Assembly (NCBI GenBank): GCA_037954325.1
Contig: JBBMNZ010000001.1
Location: forward strand, 11,947,258-12,011,257
Length of the DNA stretch: 64,000 nt
From: Fistularia commersonii
Taxonomy: Eukaryota; Chordata; Actinopteri; Syngnathiformes; Fistulariidae
Reading direction: 5' to 3'
Shown here: positions 32,880 through 46,000 of the stretch, piece after piece
Position numbering within the stretch: position 1 is the stretch's first letter
How the letters are laid out: each line of letters starts with the position of its first letter
Translations under genes and position numbers: made by a program
The notes under the pieces: model-generated
Told to the model about the DNA's origin: nothing
Databases searched by the model: none
The model's input: only the letters and a program-made list of their open reading frames with translations

Positions 32880-33060
32880 CCCCATACGTCACGTGGGCGG
32901 CTCGGAACTCTGCATTCCGATCATCCCCCCTGGAGAAGAAATTGATGGATGTTTGATTGGCAGTTTGAGTTAACCAATGAAATCACAGTAGATTCAGCAG
33001 TCGACCAACCAGGAAGCTCAAGGGTCTTTTTTTATATGGATGGAGACTGCTCCCACCGAA
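32880..33060 (+). promoter_or_regulatory. arhgef10: arhgef10 promoter: CRE/E-box, GC box, CCAAT boxes, TATA-like
   Basis: TACGTCAC (CRE half, 32885-32892) overlaps the palindromic E-box CACGTG (32890-32895) and abuts GGGCGG (32895-32900). An inverted CCAAT (ATTGG, 32956-32960) and a direct CCAAT (32974-32978) follow. TTTATATGG (33031-33039) could act as a TATA element with a start near 33065. Inferred from motifs and from the donor at 33218. Confidence 0.6.
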
Positions 33061-33061
33061 G

Positions 33062-33217
33062 AGAGAGCTGAGTGAACCCGAAGATTATCGGGGCTAAAGT
33101 TGGTTGGGTACTGGGATGTTTGGAGCTGTGCTGAATTCAACAATACATCAACTGTAACCTTTGAGCATTATTAATGTAAAGGGATAAAGGCGTTAACCTG
33201 GGGAGATTTGCAAAATG
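33062..33217 (+). other. arhgef10: Probable 5' UTR first exon of arhgef10
   Basis: Ends in CAAAATG|GTAAGC, a good donor, downstream of the promoter motifs. The 5' end is placed from the TATA-like box and is approximate. The frame from the terminal ATG is closed in exon 2 (stop TGA at 40001 in the frame of the main start), so this exon is taken as untranslated. Confidence 0.5.
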
Positions 33218-34002
33218 GTAAGCTGACGACGTTTATCACTGTTTCTAACAAAGTTTAAATATCCTGACACTTTACTGATTTGATTACTTGTTTTAGATAG
33301 AACGTGACGACTGTCCGCATTTGTTAAGAACATTACCAACGTTTTGTTATTTGTTTTTTTTAAGAACTGAAGTTGTTTTAAACAAAGTGTATGGCGAGAA
33401 GCTTTTACGTGGCGCCTCGGTTAACTTTGCCAAGTAGACGGACACTTCTTACTCAGCGACGTAACTAGCCTCAATAGCTCATAATTGTGGACACTTGCGG
33501 AGTTCGTCCCGGTCATCTCTATACAATAAAAGTCGATTGACACCACGCATCTTGAATGTGTTTTTCTCTTAGTCGTGTGTGCGTTTGCCACGTTTGTGTA
33601 GCACTATTCTTCTTTTCTTTTATCTCTCTTCTAACGTGAAATCTTTACAGCAGTGATCGTCGCATACTGTAGCTGCGATATGTTAATGTGCGATATTTTG
33701 CAGTTTCACGTTTGCTGATATGATAATAAACGCAAAGTATCCTAGACAAGCGATGCACACTAAACCTATGAAATCGACTAGATTCTTTCTTATTTTTTTA
33801 TTCACCCTAAAGTTGGGTCGAAAGTGAGGGAGTCTGTGCTGCAGCACCAAACCCAACAGCAAATTCAAGTAGTCATGCATAGCATTCCTCTGTGAGAGGG
33901 CTGCTAACCTCCAGTCAAATGGAAAATCCCCCCAAACAGGTAGTAAAACCATGATTAAACCATGATTCGCTTCATTTAACCATTTGATGTAATAGTGTTC
34001 TT

Positions 34003-34013
34003 CTCTCTCTCTA

Positions 34014-34045
<32 letters not shown>

Positions 34046-34046
34046 G
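34003..34046 (+). repeat. TC/CA microsatellite
   Basis: TCTC run followed by CA run. Confidence 0.92.
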
Positions 34047-34929
34047 CACCTAAAGTTAAGTCCTTGTTTCATGTTTTCACAGGATTAAAATACCTTTTTG
34101 ATGCTCCTCTGCATTGCCTGCTGCCATGCAGTTAATAGGTCTCTATACAATTGGAACAATCAAGGGGTCAAACTCAGGCATGTACACAAAAATCTATGCT
34201 GATGTTTTGACTGGCAAATCAGGTGCTTGCCCGGCACCCCAAATGAATGCTTAAAACCTAGAGGAGGAAAATACAGTTCTCGCTCAAACTGTGACTGGCA
34301 TTCTCTGGCTTTTCATGATTTCATGCTTTCAATCTAGATTTGGTCCAGACACATCAAGGATCAAATTGCTATCATAGCTTATTGGTGTCAGTGACATGGT
34401 GGGTTGATGCTCAAAGAGCCAGCTCTTTCTTGAATGCAGTCATGAAGAGCATCCTTATTTATGCTATGCGAAAACCAGTATTTTAGGAGGGTTTCAAGTT
34501 TTAGAAAATTAGTTATGGAATTGCTGTCTCAACAAGTGATCCACTGAAATGAGACCGTAATTCAAGTCATTATTTTAGACCATCTCTTGTGGTAATGTTT
34601 GGGTAAAATTGTTTAAAGACCATGCTTTTATTATTACTAAAAATATTCCCCAAAAGCTGCTAGAATTATAATTATTGTAACGTATGTAGGATCATAAACA
34701 GTTGTCGTGGTCATTGTTACTCATACCTGTACTACAATTTTTGATACTGTTGTCAATGCGTTCATCACTTTGCATAGACAAATGAAAGTGGGATTAGTAA
34801 TTTCATTGTGCCTTCAGTGCATGGGATCTTGATGAGGAGTCTGCACTTCTCATTCTGACAAGCCGTAGGAGTCACTGGCGCACCTCCTTTCAGACATGCC
34901 TTAGCTCAACAAACTCAGTGTCCATTATC

Positions 34930-35868
34930 CCATCCATCCATCCATCCATCCATCCATCCATCCATCCATCCATCCATCCATCCATCCATCCATCGCTTAT
35001 ACGGAGTCAGGCCGCAGGAGCAGCAGCCCAGACCTCCCTCCCCCGCCACATGGTCAAGCTCCTCTGGGTGGATCCCAAGGCATTCCCAGGCCAGCCTGGA
35101 GACATAGTCTCTCCAACGTGTCCTGGGTCTTCCCCGTGGTCTCCTCCTAGATGGACATGCCCGAAATACTGCCCCCGGGTCATGTCCAGGAGGCATCCTA
35201 ACCAGATGCCCAAGCAACCTCATCTGACTCCTCTCTATGCAGAGGAGCAGTGACTCTACTCGGAGCTCTTCCCGGTTGACTGAACTTTTCACCCTAGCTC
35301 TAAAGGAGGGCTCAGTTCCCTGGCACAGACTCTGCATTGCTGCACACGCCGCACTGATCCGCCTATCGATCTGCTTCATCCTCCCCTCACTTGTGAACAT
35401 GACCCCGAGATACTTGAACTCCTCCACTTGGGGCAGGACTTCTTTCCCGACCCTGAGTGGGCATTCCACCTGTTTCTGGTCCAGCACCATGGTCTCGGAT
35501 TTGGAGGTTCTGATCCTCATCCCAGCTGCTCGGCTGTGAACCGCTCCAGGGAGAGATGGGTATCATGGCCCTAATGAAGCCAACAGAAATATATCATCTG
35601 CAAAAAGCAGAGACTTGATCCTACGGCCACCAAACCAGATCCCCTTGACGCCCTGGCTTCACCTAGAAATTCTGTCCGTAAAAGTTATGAACAGAATTGG
35701 TGACAAAGGGCAGCCCTGGCGGAGTCCAACGCTCACTGGAAACGGGTCCAACTTACAACCAGCAATGCAGACCAGGCTCTGACACAGATCATACAGGGAC
35801 CAAACAGCCCATGTTGTCGTTGATGGGGTACCCATCATTGTCATACGCTCAAGCTCCTGGAGAATCCC
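34930..35868 (-). mobile_element. Rex3-like LINE with GATG-type tail
   Basis: Encodes [60 protein letters not shown] and [16 protein letters not shown], followed by a tail of about 16 tetranucleotides (34930-34994) that reads GGAT/GATG on the element strand, the tail type known from fish Rex3. The segment between [11 protein letters not shown] and the C-terminus is shortened. In arhgef10 intron 1, antisense. Confidence 0.88.
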
Positions 35869-35877
35869 CCCCCCCCC

Positions 35878-36055
35878 GAACTGCCAGGCAGGAGGCCTAG
35901 ATAAAGACCAAAAGACCAAAGAACAGTTTTATGAATGGAGAAGAAGAGGCCATGAAGTTAGTCCACGTAAGAGAAGAGGGTGCAGGGGATCGAGTAAGAT
36001 GGACGCAGATGATTTGCTGGGGCGTTCCCCGGGGGGAACTACCAAAAGAAAACGA
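35878..36055 (+). mobile_element. RTE-type LINE copy 5, 3' tip only
   Basis: Starts at ELPGRRP and runs to the GVPRGE-like terminus (GGGCGTTCCCCGGGGGGAAC) and an A-rich end. It directly follows the Rex3-like element across a poly-C run. Confidence 0.7.
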
Positions 36056-36124
36056 AGAATCATACATGACTGTGTTTTCTTAAAATTACAATTGTTTGCC
36101 AAGCTTTAAAAAAGTGACATTGTG

Positions 36125-36425
36125 TGTATATAGTGTCCATCTATCCTCTGCCACTTATCCAGCACTCAGGGTCACAGGGGATGCTGGAGCCTATCCCAGC
36201 TGTCATTGGTTGAGAGGCACAGGGCTACATGCATAGACAAACTCACTCACTCATTTGGGGCTATTTTCCAAATTAACCTGCTGCATGGTTCGGACTGTGG
36301 GAAGAAACTGAAGGAACCCCACGCAAACAATATACAAATTCCTCACAGAAAGTTTCCCTTGTCAGACTCTTACCAGGGTCCTTTGTTCTGTGAGGCCGAA
36401 GCGCTAACCACTGCGCCACCGTGTA
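36125..36425 (-). mobile_element. V-SINE/DANA-like SINE
   Basis: On the + strand the 3' end reads CTGCCACTTATCCAGCACTC and CTATCCCAGCTGTCATTGG; the tRNA-like head (complement) is GCGCTAACCACTGCGCCACC at 36401-36420. Confidence 0.78.
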
Positions 36426-38630
36426 TATGATGTATTTACATTTATTTTCATAGTGTCTCATTCTCTCTAGCTATTCAATATCAGCAACACAATGTTATTA
36501 CTAAATAACATCAGCTCTTAAAATGCTGTAATACTCCTGAGGCTGCTATAAGAGCACATTATTTTTTGTTCTAAATTTTATTCATTTTTGACTGACTGGA
36601 TTAAACTTCAGCTACAACTGGGACAGTGTAATTTGTCTAAATGGTACCAGGAGCATCCACAAAATACTCCCAGCAGCCAATTATAATGCTAACACCAACA
36701 ATACCAGTAAAACAGATGAGGAGAGACAACTGTTCTACAACCCCACCTTGTATGGCATTGCTCAGTTCAGCCGGTGAAACAAAGACTGAAACTTCCTACA
36801 AATGTGATTTTTATGTTGATCTCATACATCCAAGTTTTATAGACTTGGGATATGCGCTGCAGGGTTGATTCCAGATTAATGTACCGTAATCTTGGCAGAG
36901 GGAGACAAATGGGACACACTGGCCAACTGAACAGCCAATCAGACCACAAGTCTCTGTGCGTACCACCCCCTGCCCAGGCTGTTTGTTTATGTGGAATGCC
37001 ACAAAGCATCAACAGGAGCTACTCAAGAATCATAGCTCCTTATCATACTTCATATTTATAATACATAGAATCTCTGTTTGGTGTGTGAGAGAGGGAGGGT
37101 CAGATTATCTGCTGTTTATTTCTGTTGTCTGCATATTTTTGGTCTTTGTCAGTGCCTCTTAACATAGATTTGGGTGAATACATAAATGAGCAAATTAGGT
37201 AAATTACACCACCTAGCCAGATGAATGTTTTCCTGCACTGCAAAGACATAGCTCAGTCTTTCCATCATGTAAGGACTTGCTCAGCTGAGTCTGCCCTCAG
37301 CCACATGGTTAATCTTAACTCCCTATTTTCCTTCTTGCTTTCAGTCACCGCTCCTGTGTTAGACCTTTTTCATTCTAAAAGAGAATCTCAGCTTAGCAGT
37401 TTGTAGATGAATCATGAGAGGCATTTCCTTTTCACCTATTCACCTGTCTGTGATGGTTGAATGTACCATTTAAAATGCTGCATTATGGTCTGGGGATAAA
37501 GCAAGTGCCTCGGTCAAGCTGGTGTTTCCCACAGGGTGTTCAAGATTCTCGAATGGTACTTGGCTGATTTGAATAGGCACCTCTTTAGACTTTGTAGGTC
37601 GTTTTATGGAAAGGTGTGTGAAAGCACATGCAGCTAAGTGATTATGGGGCAGACTGGCTGTGGTAGTCTGCAGACTGATTTCAAATGTAGTGTGCAAAAG
37701 TGCGTCTCTTCCTCAGCAGTGTAGTTCAGACAGAGGTGACAGATCTGCTCTTGTGCAAATCACTACATTTTTTTCTTTGTCTTATTACTGATGTACACAT
37801 AAAAACTACATTTTGCATTTCTGGTGAGTGCCTGATCCTTTGATAGTTCTCATTTCCTCCTTCTCCCTTCCTTTTCCTTTTTTTCCAGGCATCCACCAGA
37901 CATTAAAAGGGAGATACGAGTCTGTTCTCACACCAAATGTTGTCACTCTTCACAGTCTTGTATGTCATGTACCTGTTTTGTACTTTGGTCTGTAGTGTGT
38001 AAGCGAGACAGGGCCTCATCCCTGATTTTATTTTTGACATGACTAATTATGTTTCCCTCTATAGTTCCCTCTCCATTGTCTGGGTTATTTCTCCTCAGGC
38101 TATGCATACTCTACCTGCCAGTGTTAGCATGAGCATTACTGTATCTGTCAGCTGCACTGTATTCAGCAAACACTGGCCCTGTGTGTTCGCATTCACTGTT
38201 TTGGCCTTGGGCCCTGTGAATAGGGTGGACAGAGAGGCAGAGGATTTCTCATTACTAGTAGACAAAACAAGCTTTGTAGCCTACAAAGACTTGGTTGCAG
38301 CATCAGTGTGGTTGAGGTTTGTCTTAGACTAAAAGGGGTGGTTGTTAACTTCTGTTGTGGTTTGTACCCAAGTAAAGAGATTCATGAATAGAATTTATTA
38401 CATACGTATTAGCACAATGCTTGATTTATGCCTAGTATGATGTAATGAATCCGTTCTTAAAGTACCCTGAGGAAGTCCTTGACAGAAACTGTCACCTCTG
38501 TATACGAATTGTACTTCTGCAAACAATGGATGTGCTGCAGAGGAATGCAGTGTCTTTCATGTCCATGCACATTCAAAGATTGTTGCTGCTTCAACATGCC
38601 CATGACATTTCCCTGTTTAGCTTGTTACAC
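36426..38630 (+). other. arhgef10 intron 1 sequence, no gene seen
   Basis: No recognised repeat or exon. A CTTTTTTTCCAG acceptor-like site near 37889 lacks a supporting frame. Confidence 0.55.
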
Positions 38631-39239
38631 CGTAATTTCCGGACTATAAGACGCTACTTTTTTCACATGCTTTAAACACTGCAGCTAAAACAATGATGTG
38701 GCTAATTTTTGGATTTTTTGGGGGGGCTAAAAAGCTTCATACTGCCAACATTTAGCCTTGTCACATTGGACAAACGAAATTACCGGGAAATTCTGAGGCT
38801 GTTCAATACCGACACTGAAGAAGAGGACTTTAATTGTTTTAGTGCGTAGGAAGAAGATAACGATAATGATCAACTTGAGAAGGACAAAGCAGCTATAGAA
38901 AATGGTTGGATAGATGGACTTTTCCTTGTGTTATTTATTATTAATCTTTTTCATCGCTTGTGTTACAGGCACTGTTATGAAAAAAGCATTTTCAGAGCAT
39001 TTGTGGATGTTACCAGTATGTATTTAATTAAAAGTTAAAAAATCTTCCTGTATAACATCTTTCTGTGTAAATAATTCATGTAACAATGTGGACACTTGCG
39101 GCTTATAGACAAGTGTGGCCTATATATGTACACATATATTTACTTATTTATTTTCAGCCGGTGCAGCTTATTATTATTATTCATGATAATATATTAATAT
39201 ATTATTGTTCAGGTGTGCTCAATAGTCTGGAAATAACGG
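38631..39239. mobile_element. Non-autonomous DNA element with CCGTAATTTCCGGACTAT ends
   Basis: Left end CCGTAATTTCCGGACTAT at 38631-38648; right end ATAGTCTGGAAATAACGG at 39222-39239, 16 of 18 matching in inverse. Inside are GCGGCTTATAGACAAG-type subrepeats. This type is common in fish genomes; I do not assign a superfamily. In arhgef10 intron 1. Confidence 0.7.
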
Positions 39240-39981
39240 TAACTTCCCCATGACCCCTGAGCTACTGATCCTTGAACAAGGTTCATACATTGTTTTTCAT
39301 TTTACTTCATTTCATTTGTGTGCCTCCTTTGTCTTAGCAAGCTTTAGTTTGATTCAACAGTTGTGTGAAATTATTATTTCATTTTGTTAAGTGGCATGAT
39401 AATAGGCAGTCTTTTGTTTTGTGGCTGCCCTTTCTACATTTATTTGTTTTTGTATTTTCACTAATTTAATATCTTACTAAAAGCATCAAGTGCAACTCCT
39501 GGTTAATAGGGCCTCAGCTATGTAAATTAAGGGAGGGAGGGCAAGTTTATAGTTGGCTCACTTCAATTTTATATCACCATGACTACAACAGACAACGGCA
39601 AAAATGTAAACATGAACTTTGTATATCATTGTGTTTCCTACCATGACATTATCTCAATCATACGCAGTTGCCATATGAGGTATTTTTTATATTCATAACC
39701 TGTGCTTGAGTCGACAACATACAGCAAGAGAGTGACAAATTCTTTTTTCATCCAAGTGTTAATCAAGATTCTGAATGAGATCAGGGTATTGACAGAAACT
39801 CTTGAATTTTCCCACAGGACCAGCTGACAAATAGTCTCATTGGTAGTAAAACAAATTCATAGAACAACATAATAGCAGTTAAATAGGATGTATGGAGATG
39901 TGTAGTTTAATTATATTTTGTCGGTCAACCACCCAGTTCTGCCTCAGTGATGTGTTGTTTTTTTTTCTTCCTTCTCTCTAG

Positions 39982-40091
39982 GAATGTGTGTCATCGTAGT
40001 TGATGTTCTGCATGCTGCTGTCTGAAAAGCTTGTCAGCGATAAGAACACTAAGCATGGATATGGAAGAGTTTCCACCCCCGCCTCCTGCAA
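39982..40091 (+). CDS. arhgef10: arhgef10 exon 2: end of 5' UTR and start codon
   Basis: Acceptor CTTCTCTCTAG, donor A|GTAATG. Codons begin at 40055: MDMEEFPPPPPA. Only 37 bases are coding. The open frame that reads on past the donor is intron. Confidence 0.8.
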
Positions 40092-43000
40092 GTAATGTCT
40101 ACAAAGCTCCTTCAAACATGCACTATGCCTTTTCCTCTACTTTTAGTATCACACTTCAAGTGAAGCTTGCACAGTCATGCAGTCAAAATTCATTGCTTGT
40201 AGATTTTCAAGCTAAAAGGTTAACTCAGGTTCGATGTGAGGCCACAGGCCAGTCACCTAAGCTGTTTAGTGTGGTGCTAATAAGCAGTAAATTTGACTTT
40301 AACCAAGACCTTTGTTTTTTGTTTTTCCGTTTGTTTCTTTCTGAAAAACTTCCCTATCGCTATAGTATAGCAAATTTGTCAGGGAATGGGTGTTTGTGGG
40401 TACACGGCACAAACAGACAAAAGTTGTGTAAAAAACTGAATTTGAAAAAGGTTTATAAATTAGATTCTACTAATATAACAATGTAAGATATCTTTGTTTG
40501 TATTGTCCTTCTTGTCTTTTTTTTTTTTTTACTATTGGTTTTAAAGAGATTTTTGAATCACATCATGATGATGTCAAAAGTATCAAAAGTACCTTTTTAT
40601 AGTTCAGGGAAGGATCCCTTCCTACAAGGTTGTTAAAGCTTGGCAGTTACGGGGAAGAACACTCCTCCATTCCTCTCATGCTCTCCTCCGAAGCTTTGGG
40701 GCGAGTGGACAGAAAAAGGCAGGGTTTAAGCTCTGCAAGATGTCCTGGGCTGCTGTGAATACCAGATAATGTTCCTCAGTATGAGTTGAATTCTGCTGCA
40801 ATAGCATGTGTACACACACACACACACACACGTACATACATGTATATGTGAATATATATATATATTCACATACATACAGCCCTTTCAAGTTTAGAAACAA
40901 GCAAAAGAAAAGCTTAATCTCCAGCTAGCCGCTTACTTGCTTTGCTTTTAGGGCAGTGCTTGTGCGGATAGTAACCCAGTGACTCATTTGAACAGGCTAT
41001 TATGTAGAAAAATCAGAAATAGCCCCGCAGAAAATAATCAATTTAAGGATTATGAATTGAACTGATGCCCCAGCTTGGCAGCTTTGTGTTTTGCACATGG
41101 TAATGGTGCAAAAATAATTTACATAAAAATGCATAATGACCTTTATCTGAATATTAACATTAAAACATGAATGTCGATCAGTTTTACCATATATTTTTGT
41201 AATTTTTCTGATAAGAAATTACAGTTGTGTAACTTTGCAGAGGCTAATGTTTTTGTTTATATTTTTTCAAAGACAAAAATGACAATGTAAGACTTATGTG
41301 AATTGTGATGGGATTTGTTGATATACAGTGGTGAAGGGCCAGATTACAACCTTTTACCTGACCACGTACCTCAAATAATATGTTGATTAGAGAATAAACT
41401 ACATAGAATCTTACTTCTACTTTCAAAACACAACAGACTGACTAAACCTTTATTGACCCACTCAATGAAATAACTTCTTTTGCTGTCCGGTCACAGAACG
41501 GTCCAGTCTTTAAATGTTGAAGTCACTGTGGGCAGAGTGCTCAATAAATAGCAGTCATAGAATGCAAGCGTGTGTCGTACAATGGGCATCAGTGTCATTG
41601 CATGTCATGCTCTGTTGCTGATTATTCCAAAACGCATGCATAAAAAACCCTTTGCAAAAGATTATATTCATGCCCTATTTGAGTACAAGTATATAACTAG
41701 GGTCCTATTCCCATTCCTAACAGATCATCACAAAAAATGTGCCAGTTAATTTGGGAAAAACTTTGACAGTATGTATGTTCTAGTATACAACTGCTCTTTT
41801 TAAAAATGCTAATTTATGTTGATTCTATAATCTCCAATAAATGTTTTTTTTTGTTCTGTAACTGCTCCTACTGCTTATGTTAAGAGCAACTCTTGAAGTT
41901 TTAATGAAACAATTTGAGACTGTTGGCATTGTCCCGACTAAATGTCTTTTCCACACAGATATTTATTGGGAATCAAATTCCATCAGTAATGACTGTTAAA
42001 CAGTAATGAAGAAACAAATTCCCCATTTATATGTATTTGCAAGTGTATTTGCAGTCCCTATGTCGTCTATTGTAAGTCGCTTTGGATAAAAGCGTCTGCC
42101 AAATGCAATGCAATGTAATGTAATTTATCGTAATACAGATCTGATATTGTGTGTGTGTGTGTGTGCGTGTTAGAGCTTGGACAGTAGAGTTAAGATCGAC
42201 ATCAAGTACATATGATACAGGCAAGCATGCCAACATGGCAGATTGTCGAAGCCCTCCTCTTTGCTACGTTGCAGAAAAACTATTGAATGGTCAACTGTCT
42301 CATCATCTGTCCAAATCCAATCAAATGAATGCTAGTATCATCAAGCATTCCACAATCCAACCACAGTGGGAAGATCAGATTGCATATTAGAACCATAGCT
42401 AATGCTGTGTTAATTCACCAGTCACAGACAATAAATAACACAGGACTAGCTGTGCCTTTCCTCTGTGTCCTATGGTATAATTACTGAACAGAGGGAAGAG
42501 ACTAATCACATCTGTTTCCAAGAATTGTTATGGGCCCCTCCCTTTCCATGTACCCCTAGTCTCTGGTGCAGATAGACATGGGGTCACAGTGCTGACCTGC
42601 AGCAGTAATTACTGACTGTTCCTAACACCCTGCCTAAAGGGTGGAACAACAGACTGTCAATGCCTGAGGGGATCATATCGGTGATTTAGAGCATGGAAAC
42701 TGCTTTGAAAAACTTCAAAGTTACTTTGTTTAGCAAGAGAGGCCACGTTGCATATCTTTTGAGTTAAGATTTACCTTGTTGGTTCAGGCCTGGAGGTGAA
42801 GTTGCAACACTCTCTCTCTATCTATCTATCTATCCACACACACACGCACACACACACACTATATGGCCAAAACTATTCGCTCACCAAAAGTATTCGTAAT
42901 TAGGAGTTCTTATCACTTCCATAGCCACAGGTGTATGAAATCAAGCACCTAGGCATGCAGATTGTTTTTACAAACATTTGTAAACGAATGGGTCACTCTC

Positions 43001-46000
43001 AGGAGCTTTGTGAATTCCAGTGTAGAACTGTGATAGGATGCCACCTGTCCAACAAATCCAGTCGTGAATGTCTTCGCTCCTCAATATTCCACTGTCAACT
43101 TTCATCTGTATTATAAGAACATGACCATTCGTGTATTATAAGAAAGTGTTTGGGTACCGCAGCAATTCTGGTTGTGGAAGGCCACATAAACTGCCGGGGG
43201 TGCATAGTGCGAAGAGGTCGCCTATTTTCTGCAGAGTCAATCACTACAGACCTCCAAACTTCATGTGGCCTGCAAATTAGGTCAAGAACAGTGTGCAGAT
43301 AGCTTCATAGAATGGGTGTCCATGGCCAAGCAGCTGTAATCAAGCCACACATCACCAAGTGCAATGTAGAGCATTGGATGCAGTGGTGTAAAGTACCCTG
43401 CCACTGGACTCAAGAGCAGTGGAGACGCGTTCTCTGGAGTGACGGATGGCCCTTCTCCATCTGGCAATCTGATGGGCAAGTCTCAGTTTGGCGGTTGCCA
43501 GGAGAATGGTACTTGTCTGACTGCATTGTGCCAAGTGTTCAGTTTGGTGGAGAGGGGATTATGGTTTGGGGTTGTTTTTCAGGAGCTGGGCTTGGCCCCT
43601 TAGTTCCAGTGAAAAGAACTCTGAAAGCTTCAGCATACCAAGAAATTGTGGACAATTCCATGCTTCCAACTTTGTGGGAACAGTTTTGGAGCTAGCCCCT
43701 TCCTTTTCCAACATGACTGTGCACCAGTGCACAAAGCAAGGTCCATAAAGACATGGATGACAGAGTCTGGTGTGGATGAACTTGACTGACCTGCACAGAG
43801 TCCTGACCTCAACCTGATAGAACACCATTGAGATGAATTAGAGCGTAGACTGAGAGCCAGACGTTATCGTTCAACATCAGTGTGTGACCTCACAAATGCG
43901 CTTCTGGAAGAATGGTCAAAATTTCCCATTAAGACACTCCTAAACCTTGTGGACAGCCTTCCCAGAAGAGTTGAAGAAGTTATAGCTGCAAAGGGGAGAC
44001 TGACATCATATTGAACCCTATGGCTTAGGAATGGGATGCCACTTATTCATATGGGAGTCAAGGCAGGTGAGAGAATACTTTTGGCCATATAGTGTGTATA
44101 TATAAGTGATCTCTATTGAGGAAAATCTTATTCAAGCTTAGACAAAGAGTAGGTGAAGTTGAATGATGAAAAGCATCAAGCAGAGAAGTATTAGCTCATT
44201 ATAACTGACCCACCATAAGCTCTCTTAAGAATAAGTCAAAATGAACAGGATAAAATAAACTTTTTTTTAGGAACATTCAATTTACAAAGAAACTATGAAT
44301 CATGTTTACTTCATTTAAATGGTTTAAAAGTTAAATTTAAATCTGATCTGTTACTGCGATGGACTTGCCATATCCTTGCATGGGAAACAGATACTCTGTG
44401 CAAACTCAGAATTTTGTGTTGTCCCCTGGCCTACTTTTTAGGAAATGAGAGGAAGTCTTAAGACTGCAAAGTAACAGTCAAGCTGTGACTACAGATGAAA
44501 GTGCACACAAGGAATCTATGGTATGATTCGGAGCAAAACTCAAAGATAGAATGTTTCTCTAAGAAGTTGGGAGGGACCCTGAAATTATCCTTTCCTTCTG
44601 TCTTAGAGGTTTGGCCTGCACCATGAATCTGTTATTTTCCACATAATTGAATTCAGTAGGTATTATTTTCAGTGTTCCTTCCTTTACAGTCCTTTTTCCT
44701 GAAAATATGCTGGCATTGCTATTGTTTCTTTTTGTGTTGTTATTGTTTTTAAGCAAAAGCTCTATAATGAAAACCTCAGCAGATGCAAGATATGCCTGTA
44801 AATCACTCAAGTTTTACTCTCTTTACACTCTTATATAAGCTCAAACACTTTTCATGAGATCAGAAACACTGCCCAAACAGGGAGTTGACAGCCCTTTCCT
44901 GTTCTACTCTCTGTAACAAATGGACAGACGTTTGCTGTTCCTATCCTGACTGCTGCCAAGTCAGAGCTCAAATATGAAGGTGAAGTTTGTGAAGTTCTCA
45001 AATCTAATCTTTCTCAGCTGTTTTTTGGGTGTTAAGTGAAAGGGCTGATGTTGTGTTTTAGTGCTGAACCTTTTATGTGGGGATTCTTGTTTGGAAACAC
45101 ACGACCACTGAAGACCACACCCTTAATTATAAGTATGTTGTAGCTGGGTTCCTGAAGTTTAACTGTTCGAGAATCGCCATCCACAGTGTATTTGTAAACA
45201 GTCTAATTTGGGATTTTTGCAAATATGATTAGCGAGTTAAATCCACACTAAATATAAAGTGAGATCCTCCAGCTCCCTGAAAGCAGTATGTATATGATCT
45301 GTCATTTTATGAACATCATTTCATTGTTACTGTCCTCATTTTACTATTGCTTTACAATCTCTTGCTTGATGGTTCAAAATACAATATATATAACACTCAT
45401 ACACACATGCACGCACACATATAGAGTGGCACAGTGGTTAGCCCTTCCACCTCACAGCAAGGGGGAGGTTCTGTGTGGTGTTTGCATGGGTTTTTCTGCC
45501 TTTGTCAGTTTCCAAAAATATCCAAAAATATGCAAGAGGTGTACATGTGTATATATATATCACCTGTGCAATCAATATTTAAAGGTCTACAGAAACCATA
45601 ATTGGTTTGCTTAATCAAGTCGAATAATTTTTAGACATTGTTTTTTATAAATGAATCTACATTCTTAATTCGACAGTTTATTTATAATCTGTAATGTATT
45701 ATATATATATATATATAGCGATATATGATGACTGAATGATCATACTGGATATTGTTTAGAAAATATTATTTCTGTCTCCAGTCTTGGCAGACAATGTCCC
45801 CTTTACAGATGAAGAAGAGGGGAAAGCCTTTGAGTTTGATGACAGTGGTGATGACATCCCTGAGGCTGACCTCCCACTCCCTGCACCTCCAGCACCCCTC
45901 GATCCCAGTAGCCCAGACCAGGCCAGCATTGCCATCAGTGACCAAGAAGGTCAGTTGCCCTGCACAGCCCCTGGAGTGCCTCACCCAGCTGCAGAAACAA

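Noticed and set aside
34930..34994. CRISPR-like or satellite array
   Set aside because: Uniform tetranucleotide without spacers; it is the tail of the Rex3-like element.
34915..35520. 201-residue frame ending in repeated MDGW
   Set aside because: Rex3-like reverse transcriptase read on into its GATG-type tail; not a repeat protein.
37885..38000. Possible extra arhgef10 exon after TTTTTTTCCAG
   Set aside because: No open frame with family similarity and no good donor. It could be a UTR exon, but nothing supports it.
40092..40486. Extension of the arhgef10 start exon to a 151-residue protein
   Set aside because: The continuation after PPPPPA shows no family similarity, while a GT donor there joins exon 3 in frame.
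43282..43828. Functional transposase gene
   Set aside because: In-frame TGA codons and frameshifts around the catalytic acids show it is dead.
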